DNA from: Actinospineispora spinosispora DSM 44797
GTDB lineage: Bacteria > Actinomycetota > Actinomycetes > Mycobacteriales > Pseudonocardiaceae
DNA length: 64,000 bases
Direction: 5' to 3'
Assembly: GCF_000429025.1 (NCBI RefSeq)
Contig: NZ_AUBB01000021.1
Span: 186,001 to 250,000, forward strand
The notes beneath the pieces were generated by a model. That model did not search any database. It was not told the origin of the DNA and worked only from the letters and a program-made list of their open reading frames with translations. Shown here in pieces: positions 26,094 to 34,685 of the stretch (the first letter of the stretch is position 1; every line of letters starts with the position of its first letter). The position numbers were made by a program, and so were the translations under genes.

Positions 26094-27731
26094 ATGGCAC
26101 TGAACATTGCCGATCTCTTCGAGCACGCCGTCGATCTCGTCCCCGATCGGCTCGCGTTGATCTGCGGAGCCGACGAGCTGACCTACGCGCAGCTGGACGA
26201 GAACGCGAACCGCCTGGCTCATCACCTGCGGGAACACGGGGTGACCACGGGCTCGCACATAGGTGTCCAGGCCCGGAACTCGGTCGAGACCGTGCAGGCC
26301 ATCCTCGCCGCGTACAAGCTGCGCGCGGTCCCGATCAACGTGAACTACCGGTACGTCGAGAACGAGTTGCGGTATCTGTACGACAACGCGGACCTGATGG
26401 CGCTCGTGCACGACCAGCGCTACACGGAACGCGTCGCGGCGGTTCGGGATGAGTCGACGACCCTGCGGCACGTGATCGTCATCCCGGACGACAGCGGAGC
26501 GGAGATCCCCGAGGGCCACGGCGTCCGCTATCCGGACGCCGTCGTGGGCCGGTCCGGCGATCGGGACTTCGGCGAACGCAGCGGCGACGACACCTACGTG
26601 CTCTACACCGGCGGCACGACCGGCATGCCGAAGGGCGTGCTGTGGCGCCACGAGGACGTCTGGCGCGCTCTGGGCGGAGGGATCGACTTCGCCACCAAGG
26701 TGCGGGTCGTCGACGAGTGGCAGCAGTCCCGGATGGGCAAGGACTTCGCGTTGGTTCGCCTGTGCCTGCCGCCACTGATCCACGGCGCCGCGCAGTGGGG
26801 TGTGCTGCTGACCCTGTTCTGTTGCGACACGGCTGTGCTGATGCCGCGGTTCGACGCCGACGAGGCCTGGCGCGCGATCGATCGTCACAAGGCCAACATC
26901 GTGACCTTCGTGGGTGACGCGATGGCGAGACCGCTGATCGAAGCCTACGAGGCGGGGGACTACGACGGCTCCTCGGTCATGGCGATGTCGAGCCACGCCG
27001 CGTTGTTCTCCCCGGCGGTGCAGCAACGCGTCATGGCGGCACTGCCCAACGTGGTGCTGACCGACGCGATCGGCTCCTCGGAGTCCGGTTTCAACGGCAT
27101 CCAGATGGTGTCCAAGGACAGTAGACCCACGGGCGGTCCCCGGGTCAGCCCCGGAGCGGACGTGATCGTGATCGACGAGGACGGCCGCCAGGTGCCCTCC
27201 GGTTCCGGCAGGGTCGGCAAGGTGGGGCGCGGCGGACACATCCCGTACGGCTACTACAAGGACCCGGAGAAGACGAAGGCGCTGTTCGTCGAGGTCGACG
27301 GCACGAGGTACGCGGTGCCGGGGGACTTCGCCCGGATGGAGACCGACGGGACCATGACCCTGCTCGGCCGGGGCAACGTCTCGATCAACACCGGCGGCGA
27401 GAAGGTGTTCCCCGAAGAGGTCGAAGGGGCGCTCAAGGCGCATCCCGACGTGTTCGACGCGTTGGTGATCGGTGTGCCCGATGAGCGCCTCGGTCAGCAG
27501 GTGGGCGCCGTCGTCCAGCCCCGGCCCGGCGCCCGGCCGGGACTCGAGGCACTGGACGCTCACCTGCGCACGTACATCGCCGGGTACAAGGTGCCCCGCG
27601 TCCTGTGGCTCGTCGACGAGGTGGGCCGGACGCCGAGCGGCAAGCCGGACTACCGGTGGGCCGTGGAGCATGCGACCGCGAACGAACCCGTCGGTCGCAG
27701 GCGGTCCACGCCCGTCACATCCATCAACTGA
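26094..27731 (+). CDS. fadD19: Steroid side-chain acyl-CoA synthetase, FadD19-like
   Basis: 545 residues, close in length and sequence to the mycobacterial FadD19 I recall. Motifs: MALNIADLFEHAVDLVPDRL, VLYTGGTTGMPKGVLWRHED (P-loop with GG), IGSSESGFNG, PGDFARMETDGTMTLLGRG and SINTGGEKVFPEEVEGALK, with the C-terminal lysine in PSGKPDYRW. FadD19 activates C24-branched and C27 steroid carboxylates to CoA esters. KstR box 3 is 11 bp upstream of the ATG. The next gene follows after 11 bp. Confidence 0.88.
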   Translation: MALNIADLFEHAVDLVPDRLALICGADELTYAQLDENANRLAHHLREHGVTTGSHIGVQARNSVETVQAILAAYKLRAVPINVNYRYVENELRYLYDNADLMALVHDQRYTERVAAVRDESTTLRHVIVIPDDSGAEIPEGHGVRYPDAVVGRSGDRDFGERSGDDTYVLYTGGTTGMPKGVLWRHEDVWRALGGGIDFATKVRVVDEWQQSRMGKDFALVRLCLPPLIHGAAQWGVLLTLFCCDTAVLMPRFDADEAWRAIDRHKANIVTFVGDAMARPLIEAYEAGDYDGSSVMAMSSHAALFSPAVQQRVMAALPNVVLTDAIGSSESGFNGIQMVSKDSRPTGGPRVSPGADVIVIDEDGRQVPSGSGRVGKVGRGGHIPYGYYKDPEKTKALFVEVDGTRYAVPGDFARMETDGTMTLLGRGNVSINTGGEKVFPEEVEGALKAHPDVFDALVIGVPDERLGQQVGAVVQPRPGARPGLEALDAHLRTYIAGYKVPRVLWLVDEVGRTPSGKPDYRWAVEHATANEPVGRRRSTPVTSIN

Positions 27732-27742
27732 ACGGAGGCGCC

Positions 27743-28852
27743 GTGCGCACCGAGATCTGCGACCGGTTCGGGATCGAACACCCGATCATCGGCTTCACCC
27801 CGTCCGAGCACGTCGCGGCTGCGATCAGCAAGGCCGGCGGGCTCGGTGTGCTGGGCTGCGTGCGGTACAACGACGCCGCCGAACTGGATCGCGCGCTGGA
27901 CTGGATGGACGAGAACACCGACGGGCGTCCGTACGGGGTCGACATCGTGATGCCGGCGACCGTGCCGACCGAGGGGACGCCTGTCGACCTGGACACGCTG
28001 ATCCCGGCGGGGCACCGGGACTTCGTCGAGCGGACCCTGACCGAACTGGGTGTCCCCCCGCTGCCCGCCGACGAGAAGGGCAGGGACGGGGTGCTCGGCT
28101 GGCTGCACTCGGTGGCCCGCTCGCACGTCGACGTGGCCCTCACCCACCGGATCGCACTGATCGCGAACGCGCTCGGTTCTCCGCCGCCGGATGTGATCGA
28201 TCGCGCGCATCGGGCCGGCGTTCCGGTCGCTGCACTGGCCGGCACCGCCGCGCACGCCGTCCGGCACGTGGACGCGGGTGTGGACCTGGTCGTGGCCCAG
28301 GGTTACGAGGCGGGCGGGCACACCGGCGAGATCGCCAGCATGGTGCTGCTGCCCGAGGTCGTGGACGCGGTGGGGGACAGGGCGCCGGTGCTCGCCGCGG
28401 GCGGCATCGGTACCGGCCGGCAGATCGCGGCCGCGCTGGCACTGGGCGCGGCCGGTGTGTGGATGGGCTCGACCTGGCTGACCACCAGCGAGTACACGCT
28501 CGACATGCCGGAGTCGGCGACCCAGCGTGCGCTGCTCGCCGCCGGTTCGTCGGACACGGTCCGCTCGCGCATCTACACCGGCAAACCGGCCCGGCTGCTG
28601 AAGACCCGGTGGACCGAGGCCTGGAACAGTGCCGACGCGCCGAAGCCGCTGCCCATGCCGCTGCAGAACCTGCTGGTCAGTCCCGCGCACAACCGGATCA
28701 CCCGGTCCGACGACCCCGAGGTCGTCGCCATGCCGGTCGGGCAGATCGTCGGACGGATGAACGAGGTACGCCCGGTCGCCGATGTGTTCGACACGCTGCT
28801 CACCGAGCTGACCGCCACTCTGGACCGCCTGGACAACCTGCGTAAGAACTGA
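27743..28852 (+). CDS. Nitronate monooxygenase (2-nitropropane dioxygenase) family flavoprotein
   Basis: 369 residues from a GTG with a GGAGG ribosome-binding site. TIM-barrel FMN enzyme: N-terminal FGIEHPIIGFTPSEHVAAAI, KAGGLGVLGCVRY, QGYEAGGHTGEIASMVLLPE (phosphate-binding region) and VLAAGGIGTGRQIAAALALG. It lies in an operon with fadD19. Members act as nitronate oxidases or as enoyl-type reductases; the role in steroid degradation is open. Confidence 0.8.
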   Translation: MRTEICDRFGIEHPIIGFTPSEHVAAAISKAGGLGVLGCVRYNDAAELDRALDWMDENTDGRPYGVDIVMPATVPTEGTPVDLDTLIPAGHRDFVERTLTELGVPPLPADEKGRDGVLGWLHSVARSHVDVALTHRIALIANALGSPPPDVIDRAHRAGVPVAALAGTAAHAVRHVDAGVDLVVAQGYEAGGHTGEIASMVLLPEVVDAVGDRAPVLAAGGIGTGRQIAAALALGAAGVWMGSTWLTTSEYTLDMPESATQRALLAAGSSDTVRSRIYTGKPARLLKTRWTEAWNSADAPKPLPMPLQNLLVSPAHNRITRSDDPEVVAMPVGQIVGRMNEVRPVADVFDTLLTELTATLDRLDNLRKN

Positions 28853-28868
28853 CCCGCGGCCGAGTCCG

Positions 28869-28936
28869 ACAAGATCACCACCGCGTGAGGGCTGTTCTCG
28901 GGCAGAGAATCAGCCCTCACGCGGTGGTGATCTTGT
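28869..28936. terminator. Very long perfect bidirectional hairpin
   Basis: A perfect 26-bp stem (28869-28894 with 28911-28936, starting ACAAGATCACCACCG) has a 16-nt loop that can add five more pairs (TTCTC/GAGAA). It separates convergent genes ending at 28852 and 28953. Confidence 0.9.
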
Positions 28937-28952
28937 ATTTTGACGCTGTCGG

Positions 28953-30065
28953 TCAGGGTTTCGCGTCGGCCAGGATCGTGCCGAGGCGGACGAGCTGCTC
29001 GGTGGCGCCGCCGAGGGCGAACTCGTTGCGTTTCGCCGCCGTGAAGTAGCGGTGCAGTGCGTGGTCGACGTCGATGCCGACGCCGCCGTGCAGGTGGACC
29101 GCGGTGTGGGCGACCCGGTGACCGGCGTCGGCCGCCCAGAACTTCGCGGTGGCGACCTCGGCCTCGGCCGCGCGGCCGGTGTCCAGGTGCCAGACGGCCT
29201 GCCACAGGGTCATGCGAATCGCCGCGACGTCGATGTAGGCGTCCGCGATGCGCTGCGACACGGCCTGGAAGCCGCCGATCGGGCGGCCGAACTGCACACG
29301 GGTGCGCGCGTACTCGGCGGTCAGCTCCAGAGCGCGGTCGGTGATCCCGAGCTGGAGCGCGCAGAGCCCGACGGTTGCACGGGTCACGAGCCAGTCGGCG
29401 ACCTCGCCGGCTTCGGTGGCCCCGCCGAGGATGCGGTCCGAGGACAGCACGACACCGGTGAGCTCCAGCTGCGCCGCACTGTCCAGGTCCGTCATGCGCT
29501 GCGCGCGGACCCGTACGCCGGCGTCCCCGGGCTCGACGAGGAAGACGGTGCGCCCGGTGGGGGTGTCCGCGGCCACCAGGAACAGTGCCGAGATCGAGCC
29601 GTCCGGGACCGCGACCGCGGTGCCGTCGAGCACCCAGCCTCCGTCCGGCGAGGCCACGGCGCGCGGCGCGGTGGCGGGCTCGGCCGCTTCCAGTGCCGCG
29701 GTCAGCACCACCGTGCCCTCGGCCGCCGGTGCGACCCAGCGGTCCCGCTGCTCGGCCGTACCGAACCGGGACAGCGCCGAGGCCGCCACCACGATGGAGG
29801 AGAGATAGGGCGCGGGCGCGACCGCCCTGCCGATCTCCTCGAGCACCGAACACTGCTCGAACAACCCGAACCCACTGCCGCCGACCGACTCGGGAAGCGC
29901 GGCGGCGAGCACGCCTGCCTCCGCGAGCGCCGCCCACAGAGTCGCGTCGAAGCGGTTCGGGCCGTCCTCGATCGCGCGGAGACGTTCCTGGGTGACCTGG
30001 TCGGTCAGGATCTGTCGGGCCAGCGCGGCGAGGTCGGCCTGCGCTTCGGTGGGGGAGAAGTCCAT
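28953..30065 (-). CDS. fadE27: Acyl-CoA dehydrogenase beta-type subunit, FadE27 (ChsE5)-like
   Basis: 370 residues from the ATG at 30065, 19 bp after the FadE26-like gene. It has the acyl-CoA dehydrogenase fold with RVQFGRPIGGFQAVSQRIAD and a final HLHGGVGIDVDHALHRYF and GGATEQLVR. The usual catalytic Glu position is not a Glu-Gly-Thr motif, which fits the non-catalytic partner subunit of the alpha2-beta2 ChsE4-ChsE5 enzyme. That complex dehydrogenates the C27 side-chain CoA ester in cholesterol degradation. Confidence 0.82.
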   Translation of the reverse strand: MDFSPTEAQADLAALARQILTDQVTQERLRAIEDGPNRFDATLWAALAEAGVLAAALPESVGGSGFGLFEQCSVLEEIGRAVAPAPYLSSIVVAASALSRFGTAEQRDRWVAPAAEGTVVLTAALEAAEPATAPRAVASPDGGWVLDGTAVAVPDGSISALFLVAADTPTGRTVFLVEPGDAGVRVRAQRMTDLDSAAQLELTGVVLSSDRILGGATEAGEVADWLVTRATVGLCALQLGITDRALELTAEYARTRVQFGRPIGGFQAVSQRIADAYIDVAAIRMTLWQAVWHLDTGRAAEAEVATAKFWAADAGHRVAHTAVHLHGGVGIDVDHALHRYFTAAKRNEFALGGATEQLVRLGTILADAKP

Positions 30066-30084
30066 GACGGTTCCCTTCGGGGAG

Positions 30085-31248
30085 TCAGCGCCGGGAGACC
30101 GGCAGGCCGAGTGCGGTTGCCGCGATGATGTCTCGCTGTACCTCGTTGGTGCCGCCACCGAAGGTCAGGATCAGCGCGGCGCGGTGCATACGCTCGATCC
30201 GGCCGCGCAGCAGCTCACCCGGCGAACCGAGCCGCACCGTCGCGGACGGGCCGAGGACTTCCATGAGCAGGCGGTATGCCTCGGTGGCGAACTCGGTGCC
30301 GAAGACCTTCGACGCGGAGGCGTCGGCGGGGCTCGGCGAGGCCTCTGCGGACGAGGCGATACGCCAGCCCATCAGCTTCAGGAACTCGGCCTTCGCGTGC
30401 ACCTTGGCCAGGTGAGCCCTGACCCACTCGCGGTCAAGGGCCCCGGTCGAGCGCGCCCACTCGGTGACCTCACGGAGCGCGATGAACAGCGGTGCCGCCG
30501 AGGTGAGCGCCACGCGCTCGTGGTTGAGCTGGTTGGTGATGAGTCCCCAGCCCCGGTTCTCCTCCCCGACCAGCGCGCTCGCGGGCACCCGCACGTCGGA
30601 GTAGTAGGTCGCGCTCGTGCCGACACCGGACATCGTGCGGACCGGGGTCCAGGAGAAGCCGTCGGCATCGGTCGGGACGATCAGGATGGACAGGCCGCGA
30701 TGGGCCTTGGCCTCCGGATCGGTGCGGCAGGCCAGCCACACGTAGTCGGCGTGCTGGATGAGGCTCGTCCACATCTTCTGGCCGTTGATCACGAAGTCGT
30801 CACCGTCGCGGACCGCGCGGGTGCGCAGCGACGCGAGGTCGGTGCCGGCCTCGGGCTCGGAGTAGCCGATGGAGAAGTGCAGCTCACCGCGCGCGATACG
30901 GGGGAGGAAGAACTCGCGCTGCTCGGGCGTGCCGTATTTGATGATGGTCGGCCCGACCGTGTTGATGGTCAGGAAGGGCACCGGGACGCCCGCGATCGCG
31001 GCCTCGTCGGTGAAGATCAGCTGGTCCATGACGGACAGGTCGCGCCCGCCGTATTCGGAGGGCCAGCCGAGCGTGAGCCAGCCATCCGCGCCGAGCTGTC
31101 TGATGATCTCGCGGTAAGCTCCGCCGCTCCCGTACTCGCCTTCCCCAGAGGTGAGGTCGGCCCGCCGTTCCGGTGTCATCACGCTGGCGAAATACGTGGA
31201 CAGCTCGGTGCGCAGCGCTTGCTGTTCCGGAGTGAACGCAAGGTGCAT
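30085..31248 (-). CDS. fadE26: Acyl-CoA dehydrogenase alpha-type subunit, FadE26 (ChsE4)-like
   Basis: 387 residues with near-identical signature blocks to mycobacterial FadE26 as I recall it: YFASVMTPERRADL, GWPSEYGG, FTDEAAIAGVPVPFLTINTV, HFSIGYSEPEAGTDLASLRT, NGQKMWTSLIQHADYVWLA and LTFGGGTNEVQRDI. It is paired with the FadE27-like gene to form the steroid side-chain dehydrogenase. A KstR-type box lies 24 bp upstream of the start. Confidence 0.9.
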   Translation of the reverse strand: MHLAFTPEQQALRTELSTYFASVMTPERRADLTSGEGEYGSGGAYREIIRQLGADGWLTLGWPSEYGGRDLSVMDQLIFTDEAAIAGVPVPFLTINTVGPTIIKYGTPEQREFFLPRIARGELHFSIGYSEPEAGTDLASLRTRAVRDGDDFVINGQKMWTSLIQHADYVWLACRTDPEAKAHRGLSILIVPTDADGFSWTPVRTMSGVGTSATYYSDVRVPASALVGEENRGWGLITNQLNHERVALTSAAPLFIALREVTEWARSTGALDREWVRAHLAKVHAKAEFLKLMGWRIASSAEASPSPADASASKVFGTEFATEAYRLLMEVLGPSATVRLGSPGELLRGRIERMHRAALILTFGGGTNEVQRDIIAATALGLPVSRR

Positions 31249-31271
31249 GAGTAGCTCCGTTCAAGGAAAAC

Positions 31272-31285
31272 TGAAACGCGTTCTA
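31272..31285. promoter_or_regulatory. KstR-type operator 4
   Basis: TGAAACGCGTTCTA has a perfect right arm GTTCTA and a degenerate left arm. It controls the minus-strand fadE26-fadE27 pair. Confidence 0.65.
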
Positions 31286-31351
31286 GACAGTGTAGAGGGC
31301 GAGAACGGAGAGTTCCAGATGCACGTGTGTCAACCCGGGTTTGACCAAAAA

Positions 31352-31365
31352 AGGAACTCGTTCTA
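31352..31365. promoter_or_regulatory. KstR-type operator 5
   Basis: AGGAACTCGTTCTA keeps the GAAC-N2-GTTCTA core. It lies 81 bp upstream of the hsd4A-like gene, the first gene of the long plus-strand run that ends with mceF. Confidence 0.7.
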
Positions 31366-31445
31366 GTCTCTCGGTAGACGCTGGCCGGGCTGCTCGCTGC
31401 CAGATACGTCACAGCATCTTCTGCACGTCGAGGAGGACTTGGACG

Positions 31446-32345
31446 ATGGTGAGCGGGTCGAGGGGCAACGGCCTGGCCGGTCAGGTCGCGGTGGTGACCG
31501 GGGCGGGTGCCGGACTCGGTCGAGCCGAGGCACTGGCCCTCGCCGCCGAAGGTGCCGACCTCGTGATCAACGACCTCGGAACGGCCGCCGCCGAGGTGGT
31601 CGACGAGATCGAGGCGCTCGGCGGCAAGGCCGTCCTGGTGACCGGCGACATCGCCGAGCGGGCAACGGCCGACGAGCTGGTCGAGACGGCGGTGCAGCGC
31701 TTCGGCGGGCTGCACGTCGTGGTCAACAACGCCGGGATGTTGCGGGACCGGATGCTGTTCAGCATGTCCGACGAGGACTGGGACCAGGTGATCCGGGTCC
31801 ACCTGCGTGGACACTTCCTGCTGTGCCGCAATGCCGCCGCCTACTGGCGAGGCCGGTCCAAGGAGGGCAACGCGGTCTACGGGCGGATCATCAACACCGC
31901 GTCCGAAGCGTTCCTGCTCGGCCCGCCGGGCCAGGCCAACTACGGCGCGGCGAAGGCCGGCATCGTGGCGCTGACCGTGTCCGCCGCGCGCTCGTTGCAG
32001 CGCTACGGGGTCACCGCGAACGCGATCTGCCCGCGCGCCCGGACCGCGATGACCGAGAACGTCTTCGGTGCCGCGCCCTCGGACGGTCAGGATCCACTCG
32101 GAACCGGCCACGTCGCGCCCCTGGTCGCCTATCTCGCCTCCCCGGGAGCCGCCGCGATCAGCGGTCAGGTCTTCGTGGTGCACGGTGGGAAGGTCGCGCT
32201 GCTCGCCGCTCCCACGGTGGAGCAGCGGTTCGACACGAGCGCCGGGCAGTGGACGCAGAACGAGCTGAACGACACCGTCGGCCGTTACTTCGCCGACCGG
32301 GACCCCGCACACATGTTCGCCGCTACGGAGGTACTGGAGCTGTGA
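31446..32345 (+). CDS. hsd4A: Short-chain dehydrogenase, Hsd4A (Rv3502c)-like
   Basis: 299 residues from the ATG at 31446 behind GAGGAGG. SDR signatures: cofactor motif TGAGAGLG, NNAG, and catalytic SEAFLLGPPGQANYGAAKAG (Ser, YxxxK). Hsd4A-type enzymes combine 17-beta-hydroxysteroid dehydrogenase and 3-hydroxyacyl-CoA dehydrogenase activities in side-chain degradation. The stop overlaps the GTG of the aldehyde dehydrogenase. In M. tuberculosis this gene directly precedes yrbE4A; here two other genes intervene. Confidence 0.82.
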   Translation: MVSGSRGNGLAGQVAVVTGAGAGLGRAEALALAAEGADLVINDLGTAAAEVVDEIEALGGKAVLVTGDIAERATADELVETAVQRFGGLHVVVNNAGMLRDRMLFSMSDEDWDQVIRVHLRGHFLLCRNAAAYWRGRSKEGNAVYGRIINTASEAFLLGPPGQANYGAAKAGIVALTVSAARSLQRYGVTANAICPRARTAMTENVFGAAPSDGQDPLGTGHVAPLVAYLASPGAAAISGQVFVVHGGKVALLAAPTVEQRFDTSAGQWTQNELNDTVGRYFADRDPAHMFAATEVLEL

Positions 32346-33850
32346 GCCTTTCTGTCCTCGCCCACCGGGAGGCCGTCGGCCTGCCCGACGGCCTGATGTT
32401 CATCGACGGCACGTGGCGATCCGGCCAGGACGACACGAGCTGGACACACAAGCACCCGGCCACGGGTGAGGAGATCGGTTCCTTCTCGGTCTCCGGGGTC
32501 GCGGACGTCGACGCCGCTGTCCGTGCCGCCCGGATCGCGTTCGACGAGGGCCCGTGGCCCAGGATGCGTGCCGGCGAGCGGATTCGGCTGCTGCACGGGT
32601 GCGCCGCGACCCTGCGCGACCACGCGGACGAGCTACGTTCGCTGCAGGCACTCGACAACGGCGTCCCGCTGTCCTTCGCCTCGGTCTACGCCACGTCTGT
32701 CGGCGCCGCCGCCGACGTGTTCGACCACCACGCGGGCTGGGTGGACAAGGTGGGCGGTCAGACGCTGCCCGCGTACCAGGGCGGCGATCACCTGGCGATG
32801 ACCTTCCGCGAGCCGGTCGGCGTCGTCGCGGCGGTCCTGCCGTGGAACGCCCCGTTCCTGCTGTTCGCGCAGAAGGTCGCTCCGGCGCTCGCGGCGGGGT
32901 GCACCGTGGTGGTGAAGCCGTCGGAGCACGCGACGTTCACCGTGCTGCGGATGGTGGCGCTGCTGCTCGACGCCGGTCTGCCCGCCGGTGTGCTGCAGGT
33001 CGTGACGGGGCCCGGCGAACCGACCGGCCAGGCACTGATCTCTCACCCCGGCGTCGACAAGGTGAGCTTCACCGGTAGCCGGGGGATCGGCCGCAAGGTC
33101 ATCGAGGCATCCGCGAGCACGATGAAGCGGGTCTCCCTCGAGCTGGGCGGCAAGAGCCCGGCCATCGTCTTCCCGGACGCGAACGTCGACCTCGCCGGCA
33201 TGACCGCGATGGGCATGGTCACCATGGGCCTCTCCGGTCAGGCCTGTGTCGCGCACACCCGCGCGCTCGTGCACCGGGACGTCTACGACCAGTTCGTCGC
33301 CGCGACCCAGCTGCTCGCCGGGATGATCACCTACGGCGACCCGTTCGATCCGTCGGTGCTGGCGAGCGCGCTGATCAGCGAGCGTCAGCTCGATCGGGTG
33401 CTCGGCTACATCGAGACCGGTGTCAAGGAGGGTGCCCGTCTGGTCGCCGGTGGCACCAGAGGTGAGGGTGACCTCGCCGCGGGTAACTTCGTGACCCCGA
33501 CGATCTTCGCCGACGTCGACAACTCGATGACCGTCGCCCGTGAGGAGATCTTCGGTCCGGTCCTGGTCGTGGTGCCCTTCGACGACGAGGACGAGGCGGT
33601 ACGTATCGCCAACGACACCGAGTACGGCCTGGGCGCGGGGCTCTACACGACCGATGCCGCGCGGGCGTTCCGGGTGGCCAGGAAGCTGCGGGCGGGCACG
33701 ATCGGCATCAACGGCTTCCAGGTCGAGCCGCACCTTCCGTTCGGTGGCTTCCAGCAGTCCGGTCTCGGTCGTGAGGGTGGGCTGGCGGCGTTCGAGGCCT
33801 ACACCGAGCTCAAGTCGGTCGTGATGCCGTTGACCGAGGAACTGATGTGA
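32342..33850 (+). CDS. NAD(P)-dependent aldehyde dehydrogenase
   Basis: 502 residues from a GTG that overlaps the preceding stop (GTGA). Conserved features: VVAAVLPWNAPFLLFAQKVA, VSFTGSRGIGRKV, catalytic Glu in SLELGGKSPAIV, catalytic Cys in GLSGQACVAHTR, and EEIFGPVLVVVPFDDEDEAV. It oxidises an aldehyde to the acid. In this operon a steroid side-chain aldehyde, such as one released by an aldolytic step or formed from a terminal alcohol, is a reasonable substrate, but this is inference. Confidence 0.85.
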   Translation: MSLSVLAHREAVGLPDGLMFIDGTWRSGQDDTSWTHKHPATGEEIGSFSVSGVADVDAAVRAARIAFDEGPWPRMRAGERIRLLHGCAATLRDHADELRSLQALDNGVPLSFASVYATSVGAAADVFDHHAGWVDKVGGQTLPAYQGGDHLAMTFREPVGVVAAVLPWNAPFLLFAQKVAPALAAGCTVVVKPSEHATFTVLRMVALLLDAGLPAGVLQVVTGPGEPTGQALISHPGVDKVSFTGSRGIGRKVIEASASTMKRVSLELGGKSPAIVFPDANVDLAGMTAMGMVTMGLSGQACVAHTRALVHRDVYDQFVAATQLLAGMITYGDPFDPSVLASALISERQLDRVLGYIETGVKEGARLVAGGTRGEGDLAAGNFVTPTIFADVDNSMTVAREEIFGPVLVVVPFDDEDEAVRIANDTEYGLGAGLYTTDAARAFRVARKLRAGTIGINGFQVEPHLPFGGFQQSGLGREGGLAAFEAYTELKSVVMPLTEELM

Positions 33851-34614
33851 CGCCCCGGCTGGCCGGCAAGGTCGCGCTCGTGACGGGCGCGGCCCGGGGC
33901 ATGGGCGCGGCCACGGTCCGGCGGTTCGTCGCCGAGGGCGCTCGGGTGATGATCGCCGACATCTCGGACGACGCGGGCAAGGCGCTGGCCGACGAACTGG
34001 GCGAGCCCGCCGCCTACACCCACCTCGACGTGAGCAGCGAGAGCGACTGGGCCTCGGCGATGGAGGCGGTGACCAGCACGTTCGGTGCACTCCACGTGCT
34101 GGTCAACAACGCGGGCGTGCTGCATTTCGGCAGCCTGGTCGACACGACGCTCGCCGACTACCAGCGGGTGATCTCCGTCAACCAGGTCGGGACCTTCCTG
34201 GGCATGCGTACCGCGGTCCCGGCGCTGCGCGCGGCGGGGGGCGGCTCGATCGTCAACCTGTCCTCGGTCGAGGGGCTGGCCGCCGCACCCATGCTGACGG
34301 CGTACACGGCCAGCAAGTTCGCCATCCGAGGGATGACGAAGGTCGCGGCGCTCGAGCTCGGGCCGGACGGCATCCGGGTCAACTCGGTGCACCCTGGCAT
34401 GATCGACACCGAGCTGATCAGCGACGCCGTCGGTGGCCACAAGCTGGACCTGGGCCCGGTCGGACGCAAGCTCGCGCTGCGCCGGGTGGGCGAGCCAGAG
34501 GACATCGCCAACCTCGTGCTGTTCCTGGCCAGCGACGAGAGCCGGTACTGCACCGGCGCGGAGTTCGTGGCTGACGGCGGTGCCACGGCTACGCACGCCC
34601 TCAACGTCACCTAG
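33847..34614 (+). CDS. Short-chain dehydrogenase, 3-alpha(20-beta)-hydroxysteroid dehydrogenase-like
   Basis: 255 residues from a GTG that overlaps the aldehyde dehydrogenase stop (GTGA). SDR motifs: LVTGAARGMGAATVRRFVAE, NNAGVL, LSSVEGLAAAPMLTAYTASK and VNSVHPGMIDT, then SDESRYCTGAEFVADGG. The sequence is close to Rv2002/FabG3-type 20-beta-hydroxysteroid dehydrogenases. It probably interconverts hydroxyl and keto groups on the steroid nucleus or side chain. Confidence 0.82.
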   Translation: MTPRLAGKVALVTGAARGMGAATVRRFVAEGARVMIADISDDAGKALADELGEPAAYTHLDVSSESDWASAMEAVTSTFGALHVLVNNAGVLHFGSLVDTTLADYQRVISVNQVGTFLGMRTAVPALRAAGGGSIVNLSSVEGLAAAPMLTAYTASKFAIRGMTKVAALELGPDGIRVNSVHPGMIDTELISDAVGGHKLDLGPVGRKLALRRVGEPEDIANLVLFLASDESRYCTGAEFVADGGATATHALNVT

Positions 34615-34685
34615 GGCGAGGCCGAATCGTTGCCACACCAGCCCCACTTGCGATGTCAACCACCTCACACCGTCGGGAGTCAGGC

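Noticed and set aside
25188..27671. An 827-codon minus-strand frame across fadD19 and echA19
   Set aside because: Its composition is that of a shadow frame (His/Arg/Val-rich, no motif), and both overlapped genes have clear families and promoters.
34615..34685. Possible separate KstR box or promoter before yrbE4A
   Set aside because: No AAC-N2-GTT box and no clear -35/-10 pair found; read-through from the upstream genes is the simpler view.
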